Assembly (NCBI GenBank): GCA_034769895.1 | Contig: CM068367.1 | Coordinates: 313,099,986 to 313,163,985 of the forward strand | Origin: Magicicada septendecula | Taxonomy: Eukaryota > Arthropoda > Insecta > Hemiptera > Cicadidae | Length of the DNA: 64,000 nucleotides | Direction: 5' to 3' | Part shown: positions 12,560 through 24,662 of the stretch, piece by piece | Layout: every line of letters begins with the position of its first letter | Position numbering within the stretch: position 1 is the first letter of the stretch | Program-made: the position numbers and the translations under genes | Notes under the pieces: model-generated | Seen by the model: only the letters and a program-made list of their open reading frames with translations | What the model was told of the DNA's origin: nothing | Database searches by the model: none

Positions 12560-13190
12560 AGGTGCCGTTTTCCAGTGAGGTTGCCAGACTTGAGTTAGAT
12601 TTAGACACGAGGATCTCAGCTGCAAGCAAGCTTTATGGTGCTATGAACAGAAAGTTTTGGGGAAAAAGCAAAGTGTCACAGAAAATCAAACTGGCAGTAT
12701 AGAAATCTGTATATGTTTCAACATTGACGTATAGTTGCGAGTCATGGACTCTGAATGACAGACATAAAAACAGAATACAAGCAATGATGATGAGATTATG
12801 AGGAGAACTGAGAAGAACATTCGTACAGATAGGGCGAGAAACGTTAACATCCAAAAGAACTCGAAGATATTCTCTTTAAATGATAAAATTGAAAGCTCGC
12901 AACTGCGTTGGTTCGGCCACATCTGTAGGATGAATGGGGAAAGGTACCAGAGACGAGCGTGGGAAGCAAAACCAGAAGGCAGAAGAGGAAGAGGACGGTC
13001 TAGAACGAAATGGGAGGTATAACATCAAGAAGAGTGTAGAAGGCAGAGGAGCAGTTTGGGCCCATGCCAGAGTTTTGGCACTGGACGGCACGAGATGGGG
13101 AGCTCTCTCGAAAAGCACGACACCCGACGGGTAGAAGAGGATGATTAAGAAGAAGAAGAAGACGACGACGACGACGAAGATATTCACAGA
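12560..13190 (+). pseudogene. LINE reverse-transcriptase 3' relic with microsatellite tail
   Basis: The plus strand reads SAASKLYGAMNRKFWGKSK, then VYVSTLTYSCESWTLNDRH (the YGSExWTL motif of LINE post-RT regions), then QLRWFGHICRMNGERYQRR and GRRGRGRSRTKWE, then in another frame VEGRGAVWAHARVLALDGT followed by RWGALSK. Stops interrupt it near 12,701 and 12,797, and at least two frameshifts are present. It ends in a run of AAG and ACG triplets (13,147-13,180), like the short simple-repeat tails of some LINEs. This is a 5'-truncated, dead copy. Motif wording differs from the relics at 7.4 kb and 49.9 kb, so they are probably different LINE families. Confidence 0.8.
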
Positions 13191-13535
13191 GGTATGTGTA
13201 AATTAATACGTTCTACACCAAAATGCCAAATATCCGATGCAAGAAGCCCACCGAATTTAGATCAAACATAGTTTACGTATATAAACAAAAAATGTTATGA
13301 CTAAAAACACATTATTCAGTTTACTAATCTTTTTAAAATACAATAATATTTACGTAAGTTATGGTTTGTAGTATTATCTATATTAATACATAATTTAAAA
13401 TTATTTTCTAACAGAAAAAATATTTCAATGTTACTATGTCAATAAAATTATAAATTGGTTTGTCAGGAAACGGTTTTCTAATACTGTTCCCTGGATTTCT
13501 GAAGTAAGAAAGAGATTAATTTCTCACAGCGAACT
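13191..13535. other. Unassigned AT-rich DNA
   Basis: Nothing recognisable between the LINE tail and repeat R3. Confidence 0.3.
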
Positions 13536-13539
13536 GTAA

Positions 13540-13755
13540 TACTCTGAAGACAATTACAACCTGAATATTTGCATTAGTAAAACTAAAGTTTAACGTCATG
13601 TACAGCAGGAAGATTGCTCTGCAAACGAAGTCACGAATCAGAGAAAAGTGCAAGGCCAAGAGAGTCGCAGCTATGTCAGGAATTACCTTACGGGTGTATT
13701 ATTCTGTAAGCCGGCAAGAATTATCTTCATCAAGCAGAATACGATACTAAATTAA
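13540..13755 (+). repeat. Dispersed repeat family R3, copy 1
   Basis: Resembles 49,460-49,685 on the same strand. Shared blocks include GACAATTAC, RGAATTACYT with CRGGTRTRWATTATTC, and RCAGAAKTTATSTTC, then a stretch ending in ATTAAAA. Copies differ by many substitutions, so this is an old interspersed element. No coding sequence was recognised. Confidence 0.5.
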
Positions 13756-13759
13756 AAGC

Positions 13760-14635
13760 TTCACATCTTAAGGAAATAGGTAAAATAACTTTGCCGTTGT
13801 CTCGAAGAAAGTTATCGTCGAGTCTCTCCGTTGAGTTAATTACTTAATAATATTAAATTTACACACCTAATGTTCAAGATATTCCTAACTTTGAATATAA
13901 GTTGTAAAATATTTACTTTATTAAAAAATTAATTGTTCTAATATGCGTTGCGTGTAAAGAGGGTATTTCTGGGGAGAAAATACAAATATAGGCCTAATAG
14001 TTGACACTATAAATAAATAAGTTGTTTTAGTAGCTTAAAATGTAATGAAATATAAAATACCTGAGTATAGGCCTATTTGTTATTACGCGAAATGTTTTCG
14101 AGAGTATAATTGCATAAAGAGGATACGACAAACCTCAAAAGCTCTTTGCCTGTAAACATATATTAAAGATTCCTATAAATTGACTTTTTAAAATTACTAT
14201 AACATTTTACAAGAAGTATATAATATTTTACAAGAAGTGCGCTGTAACATTTGACTACAGCGCAGCCGTTGCGATTGTGAGTCACCAACGAAACTACTTT
14301 GCGGCTCGCGCCACCGCATGGTTGGCCAAGTTAATCTATCTACTTCATGACCTCTCTGTTCTAGGCGATCTGGTTAACACTTTCACATTTCGCTTTCACA
14401 ATTTTTAACTCACCCATACGTATGTCCCTGATGCACTTTTCTTAAAACATCTAAATTTGTGGCATTTGTCAGAGATAAATAATAGAATATTGAATTAATT
14501 TTATTTTTGACATTCATATACATATCGGTAAAAGTAGTTTAAAATATATAAATGTTCATGTTAGAAAATTAATGAGAATACTGTCCCTTCATCTCTTCCG
14601 ACAAGGTTGAAAAAAAGGGTTGAAGTGAATGCGTG
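13760..14635. other. Unassigned DNA
   Basis: No gene recognised. Two TAGGCCTA palindromes occur at 13,989 and 14,068. A 7-bp hairpin GCGCTGT/ACAGCGC lies at about 14,240-14,264 in a short GC-richer patch that could be the far end of the adjacent hAT relic. Confidence 0.3.
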
Positions 14636-14639
14636 GAGA

Positions 14640-15400
14640 CGCCAAAGTCAGTCTTCAGTGTGTTGATCAGTTAAATTTGAGCGTTGTTTGTTACACATGT
14701 TTAGCCAATCGAAATAACGGAGCTGATAATCTTTATTCTCTCTCTTCAAGAAAACTGATAATATTTTCTATCCAACCCCAAAATATTGTAAAAGCTGGGC
14801 CGGTACCTAACATCCGTATAGTGTGCAAAATCAAATTTGGTTTTTTATCGTCCAGTTGTATTTTAGAACGTCGTTTTTCAAGAGATTAACGTTTCATGGG
14901 ATTGATAATTTTAAAAGACATATTCACTATGCATTTTGTACCAACCGTCTTGCAGGATGAAACGCAGTGATATCTGTACTTTACACATGCTGACGAATAA
15001 TGCAGTGACAAGTTAAGAAATCTAGGAAATATTAATTTTTTTAACAAAAATCTGTTAATATGTTGTAGTAACCCGTCATCACTGGTACACAATCAATAGT
15101 ATTTGCAGAAGCCTATAAAAGGAAATTAATCTTGTCAACCATATCTTTGAATCCGTTGAAAATATGAAACCCTCGAGTTCTTCGTTTCAAAGAAATCATT
15201 GCGAGCAATTCTTTCTTGTTGAGCAGGAAAGTCTTCAATAACCATTCTGAGAGAAACCAGAAGTTGTGCCGTGTCGTCTACATAAGTTGTGCCATCGAGT
15301 TGTAAAGTAAGATGAAAAACTTTGATCAATATTTTTGAACTTGCTCATTTACATTTTGACTCTTTTCCGGTACGCCTCATGACCGGTATTCCAAGACAAT
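14640..15400 (-). pseudogene. hAT-superfamily (ZBED/FAM200-type) transposase relic
   Basis: On the minus strand, VNEQVQKY is followed by TLQLDGTTYVDDTAQLLVSL, matching the xLQLDESTDVxxxAQLLVxVR segment of hAT transposases that carries the first catalytic acidic residue. After a frameshift near 15,220 the match continues as KELLAMISLKRRTRGFHIF and FKDMVDKINFL, then CVPVMTGY (family motif DGAPxMTG) and HCIIRQHV (family motif HCxIHQ). Further downstream are weaker matches over the helical insertion. In this copy the first motif reads LDGTT instead of LDEST, and the acidic residue before the PVMTG motif is lost or shifted. Multiple stops and frameshifts mean it is dead. The C-terminal dimerisation region and terminal inverted repeats were not found. 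Confidence 0.7.
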
Positions 15401-16195
15401 TGTGTATCTAGAAAAGTTGTTTATATTTCTCCCTAATTACTAAATAAAGAATCTTATATTTGAACAAATTTATATCCTTGATAAATTCACCGTCAGAAAT
15501 TGGTTTACATTATCTACTGTTTTATGACTCTCGAAAAGAAGTGACTCACTTGAATGGTTGCAGCTATCGATCGACGTTTAGTTTTGAAAACATGTTTCGT
15601 TGCAGTCAGTCTACATTTCAGTTCCTGTAATTTTTCTTCCTTACTTTACTGTTGAGTAGAAAAACCAGAACTGTGTTTGTCATGTAGTGAGTTGAAGTGC
15701 CTCCCTATATTCCCTTTCTTTGGTAATTATTACATATTAAGCAGTACAACACACTTATTTAACCTTAACGAAAAAGTATTTAATTTCTCACTCTTCATAA
15801 AATGATAAATTTTTGTTTGTTTTACTTCCATGTTTTTTTTTTTGGAACGCTCAAATTCAAAAATTTAACAAGACTACAAACTTAATAAAAGAGGTCAACA
15901 AATGGAAAATAATATTTAGCGAACCGAAAGCACTACGTTATTTAAGTTAGGTTAAGTGTCATTAAATGTTAGGCAGTTAATTGTATTTTGCATTAATACG
16001 CATACTTACATCGTTAACATGTTTTAGTGAGAAATGAAAAGCGTATTTTAGTATTACTCAAACAAATCAAAACCGAACGAAGAATACAAGAAACCACCAA
16101 AAAATAAACACGACAACAGCGTACTCTTATTTTATTCCAAAATAAAATTCACATTAGGAAAAGAATCTAATAATAAATTAAATTATTTATACATA
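15401..16195. other. Unassigned AT-rich DNA
   Basis: Nothing recognisable; may hold the decayed N-terminal part and 5' end of the hAT element read on the minus strand. Confidence 0.3.
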
Positions 16196-16985
16196 ACAAT
16201 AAAGACAAATCTGTATAGAGAACCATACATGACTTCCATCTTCTAATTAATTATAAAATTATTTTTAATATGTCCACTCAGAACAAAGCTAAATATATCA
16301 GCATGCTTTTGGTTAAAACGCTGAGAAAGATAATCAAAATACGAATTGTTAATACTTTAAAAATAAAGAAATTATCTTTTATTTAAACAATGTGAAAGAA
16401 AGCGAATACCGCCCAGCGTTTATCTGTGAATTCCTGAAAACAAAAATTATTTTGTTTACGTATCCGTGGTTACATAGCATGGAACGATAACAATTGTTAA
16501 TATTTTATTGAAATTTTTAAGTTTTTGGTCGAATAAATTTATAATATCAATTCAAAAAATTACCCCCTTCCCCTTTAACTACCATTTTCATTTATAGATA
16601 TTTCATCAACCTTACTACAGTGGATTATTATGACCTTCTATTCAGGATACTTTATTTATCAAAATTAAGTACTTTACTCTTATTAAAACGTAAAACGTTG
16701 CAGGTAAACTACCTTTTCCCCTTAACCGCTCTTCACCAAAATCAACAGGCCTTGAGTCCTCTACAACTCGGGTAAAAATGCAAAAAATTATTCGATTTTG
16801 TTTGAATTTACGGCAGTTAACGTTCGTCAAAAAAAAAATTCTACACACAGACACTTTTAAGAAAATAACTTTCCTTCATGTTTTGAGAGTAGTACAAACA
16901 GAATCTGCCCTTATCTCGAACACGATTTTTTTCGCGATCACCATACTTTCATTTCCTTACGGAATATGGAAGTAAAAATGAAACA
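16196..16985 (-). repeat. Composite repeat family R4, fragmented copy
   Basis: Two pieces match the composite element seen at 56.4-60.6 kb. The segment at 16,214-16,245 carries GAGAACCATACATGACTTCC. The segment at 16,620-16,980 carries the linker AATTAAGTACTTTACTCTT, one unit of the about 165-bp tandem sequence (GGTAAACTACC, then CTTCACCAAAATCAACAG), and the terminal palindrome region TTTCATTTCCTTACGGAA near 16,949-16,975. Only one 165-bp unit is present, against about six at 59.5-60.4 kb. The hammerhead-bearing part is missing here. Confidence 0.75.
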
Positions 16986-17829
16986 GATTTTGAATACTCA
17001 ATATACAGGAAACCTTCTCAAACTGATTTAGTAATACCAAATAATTCTAACCACCCTCTCCAACATAGAATGGCAGTATTTAATTCCATGATTTACCGAA
17101 TGCTTAGGATCCCACTAAATGACAAAGAAAGAAACAAAGAAAGAAATATTATCCAACAAATAGCAGTTAAAAATGGATAAAAAATAAAAAATATCAGTAA
17201 ATTATAAACTAAATTAAAACATAAACACACTAATCAAATTCCCAATAAAATACATTTAAAAATTCATCTATAAATAATAATATAAAATATACAAACTTTA
17301 CTTATTAGGCTATAGAAATATAACTCAAAAACTAAATAAAATATTTAAAGATACAAATTTTAAAAAAAACTTATAATACAGGTAATATAATTTTTAATCA
17401 AATAAAACCTAAAACTAAATCCAATGTTTACAATAAAATTGGAATAATATTGTCTAAATAATAACCACCAATTTCCACGCATTGAAAAAAATAAAATGAA
17501 TTAAAAACATACAAAAAGATCAAAAATGAATATTTGCGAAAATCTTAATATTTACAAACACAATAACAATAATTTATTAATTAAAGAACAAACTCAAATA
17601 AAAATAAAACAAAATGATCCATTTAAAATTATAAAATTAAAAAAATAAAACATAAACATTAAATATTTCCAATATAACCGACAAAACAGGTGCTTAAGTT
17701 TTAAACATTAAAAGAATCGTTAACTAATCGACTTAAATCGATTATCCGCTATTTTACAATAAAATTGAAACAAATTTGATGGTTTGTTAGTTTCTATATT
17801 AAAATAGACTTATTTCGATTGTTATTGAT
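16986..17829. other. Very AT-rich unassigned DNA
   Basis: Extremely A-rich on the plus strand with few C or G bases. No repeat unit, gene or structural RNA recognised. Confidence 0.35.
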
Positions 17830-18000
17830 TTACTTACAAACCTCTGACGATGCTGATATTTTTCAGTGAAACGTGCGTCAGGTATTGAAACGACAAAAAT
17901 GCAATACACTAATTGCAGAAGAAACTATATTGAATAATATCACAATATTATATAACTGCTGCAAGAAACTTTTAGTTACTTATATAGAAAATAATATATA
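17830..18000 (+). repeat. Ribozyme-bearing dispersed repeat family R5, copy 1
   Basis: Matches 48,975-49,145 (plus) and, inverted, 48,833-48,955 (minus). Shared blocks include ACAAACCTCTGAYGATRCTG and TGCAGAAGAAACTATATTGA followed by ATAATATC. The left part carries a hammerhead ribozyme motif (separate entry). No coding sequence. The presence of a self-cleaving motif suggests a Penelope-like or retrozyme-like origin, which is inference. Confidence 0.72.
17840..17883 (+). ncRNA. Hammerhead ribozyme motif (type I, very short stem III)
   Basis: All conserved core positions are present in order. Stem I 5' strand is ACCT (17,840-17,843), then CTGACGA (17,844-17,850). An unpaired T precedes stem II, GCTGA pairing with TCAGT (17,852-17,856 with 17,863-17,867, one G-U pair), and GAA follows. 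Stem III is ACG/CGT closed by a two-base loop, and the cleavage-site C lies at 17,879. AGGT (17,880-17,883) completes stem I, pairing fully with ACCT. The unpaired T after the CUGANGA box and the tiny stem III are features reported for Penelope-like element hammerheads, which often work as dimers. No core position is mutated. Cleavage activity is predicted, not shown. Confidence 0.78.
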
Positions 18001-18236
18001 TAGTCATTATCCATTGTTACTTGTTCTGTTTTATATATGTGTAATATTTCACCCTTTCTTCTATACTATGCTGACGTCCTTCCTGAAATACGTTCCAGTT
18101 AGATGTTGTGCATAACAGTCTATGCATTCTCTTCACATCAGTAACGTTTATTCTGTTTCCCTATTATATAGTAGCCTTCAGCAATATTAGGATGGCTATA
18201 AGGGAATCTTGAAGTCTTTATCTTAAAAAAAAGTAT

Positions 18237-21200
18237 TGTAATAATTATAATTATAAACGTGGATATTATAACATCGCCAAAATCAGATCATATTTGATAA
18301 CTATACGTATGTATAAAAAATGCTAAAAAATAATATATTTTAATAAATAAATAATGAAGAGAATAAAAATATAAAATGTAATTATGGAAGAAGGAGAAAG
18401 AGTTATAAACTAAAAGTGATTAATAAAGAAACTCACCGACTAGACTGACAGACAAACGACATTGACCCAACCCCAGTTATTGGCCAGCTAAGAACCAATA
18501 TGAAAGTAAACAAGATGAGAAGTGAAGGAGAAGAAAAATGAGAACAAAGAGGGAACAAACCAACGATGAAGAAAATAAAATGAAACACGTCAAGAAAACA
18601 CAGACAAGGCATAGAGAATAGAGAAGGGAGAAATAATGTAATCAAATATAATAAAGAAAATGAAACCGGTAAAGAACCAATAAATAATAAATGTTAGTAT
18701 TGATTGAGTGACAATTGTAATTAGTCATTAATAAAAAACGATAGCTAAAAATACACTAGCCAAAGAATTAGAAGTACATGTAAGTTGTTAATATAGAAAG
18801 ACATGATATTAATAAGTATATATAATATGTGTAGAGAAAGAGAAAGATATTGAAATAGTGAGAAGTAAACGAAAGTTAACATAGTGAAAGTGAAATTACC
18901 CTAAAGTAAAATGATAGAAAAAGAAACACTAAGTAAATTATAATAAACACAAAATAATTTAAAAGTACAAGTGATGAATAAATAAAAATATTATCAATGA
19001 TAGTAATAGGGAAAATAGGGAAGGCTAAGATAAACACTCAGTAAAAGTAACCAACACTTAAGGTTTGATAGTGAACAATAACATTGAAGAAAGTTGTTAA
19101 GAATAATATTTAAAATAAACCATTGATTCAGTAATAATGAACACTGAAGAGTGATATTAACTGTAGTGATTATAAAAGAATATTATTGTAGAGCTTAAAA
19201 GTGTATTGTAGAATTTAAAGGTGAGAACCACATGACAAAGTAATAAGATAGTGTTAACATGGAAAAGAAAGCAAAGAGTTTTTATAAAATAAGTAGTTTA
19301 AAACCATAAATAAACACCCATGTTATAAGGGAAGATTAATGAAACAAGTTCAATAGAGGTGAGGTTGTTTATCACCCGAACAATAAATCAAAGGTAATGA
19401 ATTGTACACCAATATTAGATAATAAGTGTTAAATAATTGTATAAACAAACTTATGAATAGGATATGGATTGGGTAATTATCCCAAACATAGACCTGAATG
19501 TTATATATTATATGATCGAAAAATAGTAATTAATAGCCATATTGTTGACGTTGGCAGAGTAAAAAAGTAAGAAAAGAAAGCAATGTTTGAGTTAGAAAAG
19601 AGAAAACAGTTAGTAAATAATTAGCAATAAATAATGAATAAAACAGTTGTAATACAATAAAATCACACAAAGACTGAACCAAAACAAATCCATAGATAAT
19701 AAACATAATTATAAGAACAAAATAACGCTCTAGGACAAAATGAGATATAAGGTATATGAAATAATCAAAAATCAGTAATGGCTACTTAGACTTGAGACAA
19801 GCCTAACGGTCGAATACCAACAAACACTAATTGTATGAAAATAGCCAAGTAATTAACAAATCCAAGGTGACTAATTAACCAAGGATAAATGGTAAATTTT
19901 ATTAAAAACAAAATATTAAAATAAGGAGTTATATAAACAAAGAAATGTAATTAGTAAATATTAAATTAATTGTAAACTTAGAAAACATGAAGTAACCCAA
20001 TATTGTGGGATACCAAAATAATCTTTGTAAGAAAATACAAATGACAGTGCTAATAATTAATACTTAAGAAGGAAGATAATGGAAGGAAGAAAGTCAGAAG
20101 ATACATGAAGATTTGAAAAGAATTCAAATTTTGATAACAATGGATTTATATCAAGCTAGTACAATCAGAATTCTTTGGTAACCATAGAAACGGGACTGGT
20201 AGCGAAAATTACCGTTGAATATCGTTACTCAAAAAGTGACGCTCATGAAAAACAGAAGCCAGAATTTTGAACAACCAATTTTCTTATTTAAAATGTTTTA
20301 AAAGTTAAACAAATTGTCAAAATTGAACGAGAAGGAGGCTGACTATCACTGAACTCAATTAACTGACGGAGAAGACTTTTTAATTCAAGACGAAGTGAAT
20401 AAATTAATCCAAGTACTTTGAAAAATATGCCAGAAGCCCGAATAATTGAAAACTGAATTCTATTGCAGCTACAGTCCTTTGTTCCAGACCAACAGATTAA
20501 TCACAGGCTACGAAGTTGTTAAGTATCCAATAAATTATCTAAACTTCCGAACTAACGCACTTTGAATATTTCTCACTATATTCTGAAATATCACTAAACT
20601 GATTTTATTCTCTTTCAAAGATTAAACAAAAATATTAAGACATTGAAAATTTGTCAAATTATAAAGTTGACCTAGTACTAGTTTACGAACCTTTAAAACA
20701 CTTTTACTACACTCCAACAAACCATTTATAACTACACGTTATAAGATTTAAGTAGAAACATTGTAAGGTTGTGTATTTTTTATTATTGTAATTGCATCTA
20801 AGCCTTTTAACGTGATCAAAAGAATCCAGACGATTGAACGAAATTATTTGTTGACTACTTTGGTAGAACGCCATACTGTATATTTGTTACTTTCAAAATC
20901 GATTTGTTAAACCCAGAGAGAGATTGTCTCATAGATAAATAACCGGTGCAAAATTATATAAGAAATCAAATATAACTTGTGTCAACGAAAACAGTAATAA
21001 CCATTCGTTAATAAATCAATACTGTGTATATCAAATGTGTTTTATTTTCAGTAGGAAGGTGTATTCTTAATATTATAAATTATAGCGGACGTCTATGAAG
21101 TGGTGACCAGCGCTCAAGCAGCGAATACAGCAAACTGCTGGCTTGATCATACAAATTGATAAGCGGCGGGACAAATTGAATTCTCCACACCGCCTGAGCG

Positions 21201-21246
21201 GAACCGCTGATAATAATACATTTTTAATTGTTTTAAATAAACTATT
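18237..21246 (+). mobile_element. LTR-A, a 3.0-kb long terminal repeat
   Basis: About 3,010 bp starting TGTAATAATTATAA and ending just before a primer-binding site at 21,247. It is the direct-strand relative of LTR-B (33,250-36,256, minus). Shared blocks include ACACCCATGTTATAAGGGA (near 19,315), TTATGAATAGGATATGG (near 19,453), GAAAATTACCGTTG (near 20,203) and the 3' end CGCTGATAA followed by TTGTTTTAWAA. Lengths agree within a few bases. A GGTAACCATAG landmark about 1.94 kb from the start is shared in position with LTR-B and LTR-C. The plus strand is strongly purine-rich. It has no intact ORF. No terminal CA was found at the 3' edge, so the exact end is uncertain. LTRs of this size are unusual. 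Confidence 0.7.
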
Positions 21247-21261
21247 TGGCGCCACCCGGGA
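21247..21261 (+). promoter_or_regulatory. Primer-binding site of LTR-A element
   Basis: TGGCGCCACCCGGGA directly follows LTR-A. It begins with TGG, complementary to the CCA end of a tRNA, and the identical 15-mer follows LTR-B on the minus strand. It would prime minus-strand DNA synthesis. The tRNA used was not identified. About 130 bp beyond it are still alignable with the LTR-B leader. Confidence 0.72.
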
Positions 21262-21500
21262 ATCATACACTCCTAGTGAACCTCAGATCAGGACTACGAT
21301 ACCTGGTTATCCGTACGTTCGCAACGGACTCAAGCATCGTAAGTTACGTTACCGAGCGAGGACGAATTGGTAAGACACACATACACAAGTTACACTCTGA
21401 CACTTCTACATTTTACAGAATTGAGACCAAGAACGACGACGGCACACACGCTCGATTATAATATATAACACAATAATAAGCAGCGTCGTAATTTATATCT
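21262..21500 (+). mobile_element. Leader region of LTR-A element (truncated)
   Basis: Downstream of the primer-binding site, the stretch TTACGTTACCGAGCGAGGACG and ACACATACACAAGTT parallels the LTR-B leader (minus, about 33,070-33,150). No gag or pol coding follows, so the internal region has been lost. Confidence 0.5.
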
Positions 21501-21504
21501 CTGA

Positions 21505-21800
21505 AGTTTGAGAAAAAACAAAAATTTGAATGCCTAAGAGATGTACTTTTGAAGCGAAGAATTCAGGAAGAGTCGAGGAAAGAATGAGAGAGTCAGGAAG
21601 ATAAGGTCGACTTCAACCTGAACGCTGACCGATAATATCAAAGACAAACAGCTTTTCTGGTGTGGACATGTTAAAGGATGGCACCAATGGTACCATGTTA
21701 AAGGCGTGGAAATTTTGAGGGATAATTACCAAAACAATTTCAGACTGGACACAGAGGGGAAGGAGGAAATAAGAAGGACATATGAACTGTCGAAAAGTAA
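21505..21800 (+). pseudogene. Possible LINE RT C-terminal relic
   Basis: Segments CLRDVLLKRRIQEESRKE and TDNIKDKQLFWCGHVK, followed out of frame by a basic stretch with EGKEEIRR, resemble the post-RT region of insect LINE ORF2 (xIKxxQLxWxGHVxRM, then GRRxxGRPR). Stops and frameshifts are frequent and the match is shorter than at 7.4, 12.6 and 49.9 kb. Chance similarity cannot be excluded. Confidence 0.45.
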
Positions 21801-24155
21801 AGAGATCTCTAAATTCACAACTTTATAATTCTCTGAGAATAAAATCTGAGATTAAAATTAAATACATGGACTATTGGAAATCTTCGTTCACGTCTCTAAA
21901 TGACCGTGTTGTTTTATATTTTGGAGGATGTTCATTACTTTACAGTGCAGTGAAAATCGAAAAAGTCACAGTTCCTCTCCCAGCCTATGCACACGGGTTT
22001 AACTTTACTTGGTGCCCATTAACTGAGTAAATTTAAATATAAAGAATATATAATTTTTTCATAGACGTATAACAATTTGTCAATTTAATTTAAAATTGTT
22101 GTAATCTATGTCAATGTGCTTTTACAACGTGCCTTTGTAAAAATCAACACTGTTGGTGATTTCACGGGAGGAAAAATTGTCCCATTCAGGAATTAACTGT
22201 ACCGTCGGACGCAAACATCGTTTTCAAATTCTACTAAATGACAGATCAAATATTAATTTGTAGAAATTAGATAGTAATGATTGCTTTATTTTTAGCTCGT
22301 TACTAGATATTAGTTCAATTGCTAGCCAATTAAAGTGCAAAAAGTACTTTCTAAGGTGTAACCGCTAGCAGACATATAAAATTATACAAGAGAATAAAAT
22401 TTTAGGTATGTGCAACAACATTTTGGACAATAAAGTGCACGAACATAATTAGAAACAACATTTTGACAGGTCATTTTTGTTAGGCCTATATCTGTTTTAT
22501 TCACAACAGTTTGCCGAATTTGATGGCTGCGATAGAACAGCGAAGAAGCTATGAATTGTGACACATTTCTTTTACCTGTGAGTCTATGTAAAATGAAAAT
22601 AATACGAAATTACACTACCAGATAGGGAAGTAAACATGATTTCAGTGATGTATTTACTCACTTTTATTTCAGATAATGTAAAAGTTAAAAAGTTCAAATT
22701 TGGGGCTTTCGTTTTTTTAAACATAGTATAGGATCAGTTGGAGTGCAGGAATTAACTCAGAAATGTAAAAAACAGAATTAGGATAACACCAGTGGCTTGT
22801 TAGGAATAGAAGCTAAAGATCAAGGATCGGAAGACGCAGAAGAAAGTTTGGAACCTATATGTGTATGAAACTCTAACTGGCAACGAGTAATGGCTAAAGA
22901 AAATTTTTATTGATCATAACGTATCAGCATTGTGAATCGAAATCGAAAACAGCACATGTGTCAACGTTAAGCTACCAGCACCAATTACGACCAAATCAAT
23001 ATCCAACAAGACCGTTAAGTTGAATTATTCACGTCAACAAAAAATTAATTGTATTATGAATAAGTATATAGACTAGTCAACAATATTTTTCGAAATAGAC
23101 AAGACAATAGAAAAGTTTACAGGCATTGCACAAATGCAATGCACAGAGAAGGGCATTGAAAATGCTTCAATAAATCTAAAAAATATATATATTTATGTTC
23201 ATTCACCAATCCATGAATTCATTCACCAATCAATGAATTCATTCTTCATTTACCAATGTACAGATTATAAGTTAAATGTAGTCGCATTCATAAGCGAAGT
23301 TTTATATGTGTAGTACGTTATTGACAACAAAGAAGTAATTTCTATGGAAACTCACCGGTTCCCATTTTCGATAACGCACCAGCGATCGGCCGCAAATGTG
23401 CGACACGTCCTTATAAATATTTTCAGTGTTAAAATATGTTGTGTATAGTGTTGGAAACTGAAAAAATGCAAACAAGCAATTACTGACCAGAGAAACCAAC
23501 TGAACAAAAACCACCAACCATAATACAGATGTATTTCAAAAGAATTGGCAAATCCAATCAATATAACGATGACAATAGCACTATTATCTCGTCAAATTTA
23601 CCTACAGTTAAAAGCAATGTACAGTACGATTACAAAGCATTGTAATTGACAATAATATAGAATGTTGTCCAATTACAACGACGTTTTGGCATAATAAGTC
23701 GTAACGAACGGGATAAATTGCGCCCGGTTCTTTGTTGGGCCACACAAGACTATTTGTTGTGGGACCGTGCTAGTTAGCTGCGAGTGACAGCTAACCGCTA
23801 GGTATTGTGTCCATTTAATTTATAATTGTTGTAACCTATGTCAAAGTCCCTTAGCCTCATTTGTAAAAAAATAATGCCGCCGCCTAATAATAAAGCAATC
23901 GTATCCTGAGTATTAACTAATAAATTGAATTAAACGTAACTATACATGTTCTGAAATGATATGCAATAGATATAATTATTTATAGTAAAAATTTTATAGA
24001 CACCACAGTGAATATGCTAAATTGCCTTTGTCTCTTTTGTATGACGCAATAGTTACATACAGTAAACAGTAATTCAAACGTCTTTTATAATGACTCACTT
24101 ATTAAAGGGTAGCCGATGATAACAAGAATTTCTGAAACAAAAAAGAAGTATAAAA
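21801..24155. other. Unassigned DNA with small repeats
   Basis: No gene recognised. The stretch 22,079-22,150 partly repeats 23,808-23,875 (ATTTAATTTAWAATTGTTGT, then CTATGTCAA). A roughly 20-bp unit ATTCACCAATCCATGAATTC is tandemly repeated at 23,200-23,250. A piece of repeat R4 (GTAGTACGTTATTGACAACA, then AAGAAGTAATTTCTATGGAAA) lies at 23,308-23,352. A perfect 8-bp hairpin GTTAGCTG/CAGCTAAC is at 23,773-23,795. Confidence 0.45.
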
Positions 24156-24159
24156 AGGG

Positions 24160-24662
24160 TACGTTGCGACGGTCTCACCGATCGTCGTATGGTACAGTGG
24201 AAAACACTATACGACACCAATGAAGTCACAAATATCCAGCTTTAATTTTCTCAATTAATAATTTGTAATTAACAAAATAGTCTCTTACAACAATTCAAGT
24301 AAAATATGTTCACACGCAATAATAATGTCAACTATCAACGTTTCCGCACTAATTATAACACAACACTTCACTCTGCAAACATTCGAAAAAGTAATCGCTC
24401 AGCACAAGTGAACTGACAAGCCGGCTCCTATGGCTTTTTACAGGTAGGGCACACCTTCTAAAAATCTTTCATCCTCAATGTACACGCCACTTAATTCTGA
24501 CGCTAATGTGTATTTCAAGGAACCTCTTGAGGAATCTGGAACTAACTTGAACGCGGCCTTGACTGAGGCAACACCTGAATACTAGCCTGAATACTAGCCG
24601 GGGGGGACGAGGGGAAGGAAGCTCTCGGCTGTTCTACGCGATTCGATATGGTTCTCGTTACA
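24160..24662 (-). mobile_element. Candidate solo LTR (low confidence)
   Basis: Read on the minus strand, a block starts TGTAACGAGAACC at about 24,662 and has compositional features of an LTR: a GC-richer 5' part, a TATAAT-like stretch near 24,360 and an AT-rich middle. It ends with a GC-rich tail containing CGACGATCGGTGAGACCGTCG (24,170-24,190). No target duplication, second copy or primer-binding site was found. It could equally be an unrelated sequence. Confidence 0.28.

Noticed and set aside
23200..23250. Short direct repeats considered as a CRISPR-like array
   Set aside because: Only about two and a half contiguous 20-bp units without spacers, in an evident eukaryotic genome; simple tandem duplication.
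24160..24200. CGACG...CGTCG inverted repeat as a transposon end
   Set aside because: No matching copy at the other side of the candidate LTR; kept only as low-confidence LTR evidence.
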